From positions 1 through 15,709 of the forward strand of contig DASZCR010000305.1 of assembly GCA_035942915.1 (NCBI GenBank): DNA of 15,709 bases, given 5' to 3'. Position numbers and translations under genes: made by a program. This stretch comes from DASZCR01 sp035942915. Its GTDB lineage: Bacteria; Acidobacteriota; Blastocatellia; Pyrinomonadales; Pyrinomonadaceae. The notes below the pieces were generated by a model. The model was not told the origin of the DNA. It saw only the letters and a list, made by a program, of their open reading frames with translations, and ran no database searches. Shown one piece after another: positions 15,663 through 15,709 of the stretch (its first letter is position 1; every line of letters begins with the position of its first letter).

Positions 15663-15709
15663 AGGTGAGCCTTCGTTCAGTGAACAATCTGGTCGTCGAG
15701 ACCGAGGAG

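Noticed and set aside
15661..15674. GAAGG/CCTTC hairpin after the flavoprotein gene
   Set aside because: Only five pairs and no T tract; too weak to call a terminator.

Overview
This is a GC-rich bacterial chromosome segment carrying a compact Tn7-like transposon immediately upstream of recF-gyrB. The host genes (recF, gyrB, an AMMECR1/LigB-like pair and a geranylgeranyl-reductase-family flavoprotein), together with the long Gram-negative-type GyrB, would suit an Acidobacteriota-like organism. That assignment is inference from gene content and I hold it loosely.

Left flank (1-1104): one unrecognised gene (154-627, + strand), then about 480 bp without a convincing gene. Positions 842-1045 of that gap hold four consecutive stem-loops.

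Transposon (proposed 1105-8743, 7.64 kb): both proposed termini read TGTC-N6-GAATAAA inward, followed by TnsB-site-like repeats. The operon tnsA-tnsB-tnsC-tnsD lies between them, all on the + strand and tightly packed. TnsA is the endonuclease, TnsB the DDE transposase, TnsC the AAA+ regulator and TnsD/TniQ the target selector. There is no CRISPR array, no Cas gene, no tnsE and almost no cargo: only one 75-residue minus-strand gene sits between tnsD and the tnsD-side end. That end has three spaced TnsB-like sites within 150 bp, the architecture of the Tn7 left end. The tnsA-side end is denser, like the Tn7 right end. Two things stand out. The tnsA frame breaks between nuclease residues at an A AAA G tract preceded by AGGAGG, which suggests either programmed -1 frameshifting or a mutation. 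TnsD also lacks expected zinc ligands.

Right flank (8744-15709): recF begins 58 bp after the transposon end, followed by gyrB and an intrinsic terminator. On the minus strand lies a three-gene operon: LigB-like protein, AMMECR1 protein and an 80-residue disordered protein. A divergent flavoprotein gene of the geranylgeranyl reductase family closes the window.

How the parts fit together (family knowledge): TnsA and TnsB excise the element, TnsC links the transposase to the target, and TnsD selects a fixed chromosomal site. No 5-bp target duplication is visible at the proposed ends, so the insertion history is unresolved.
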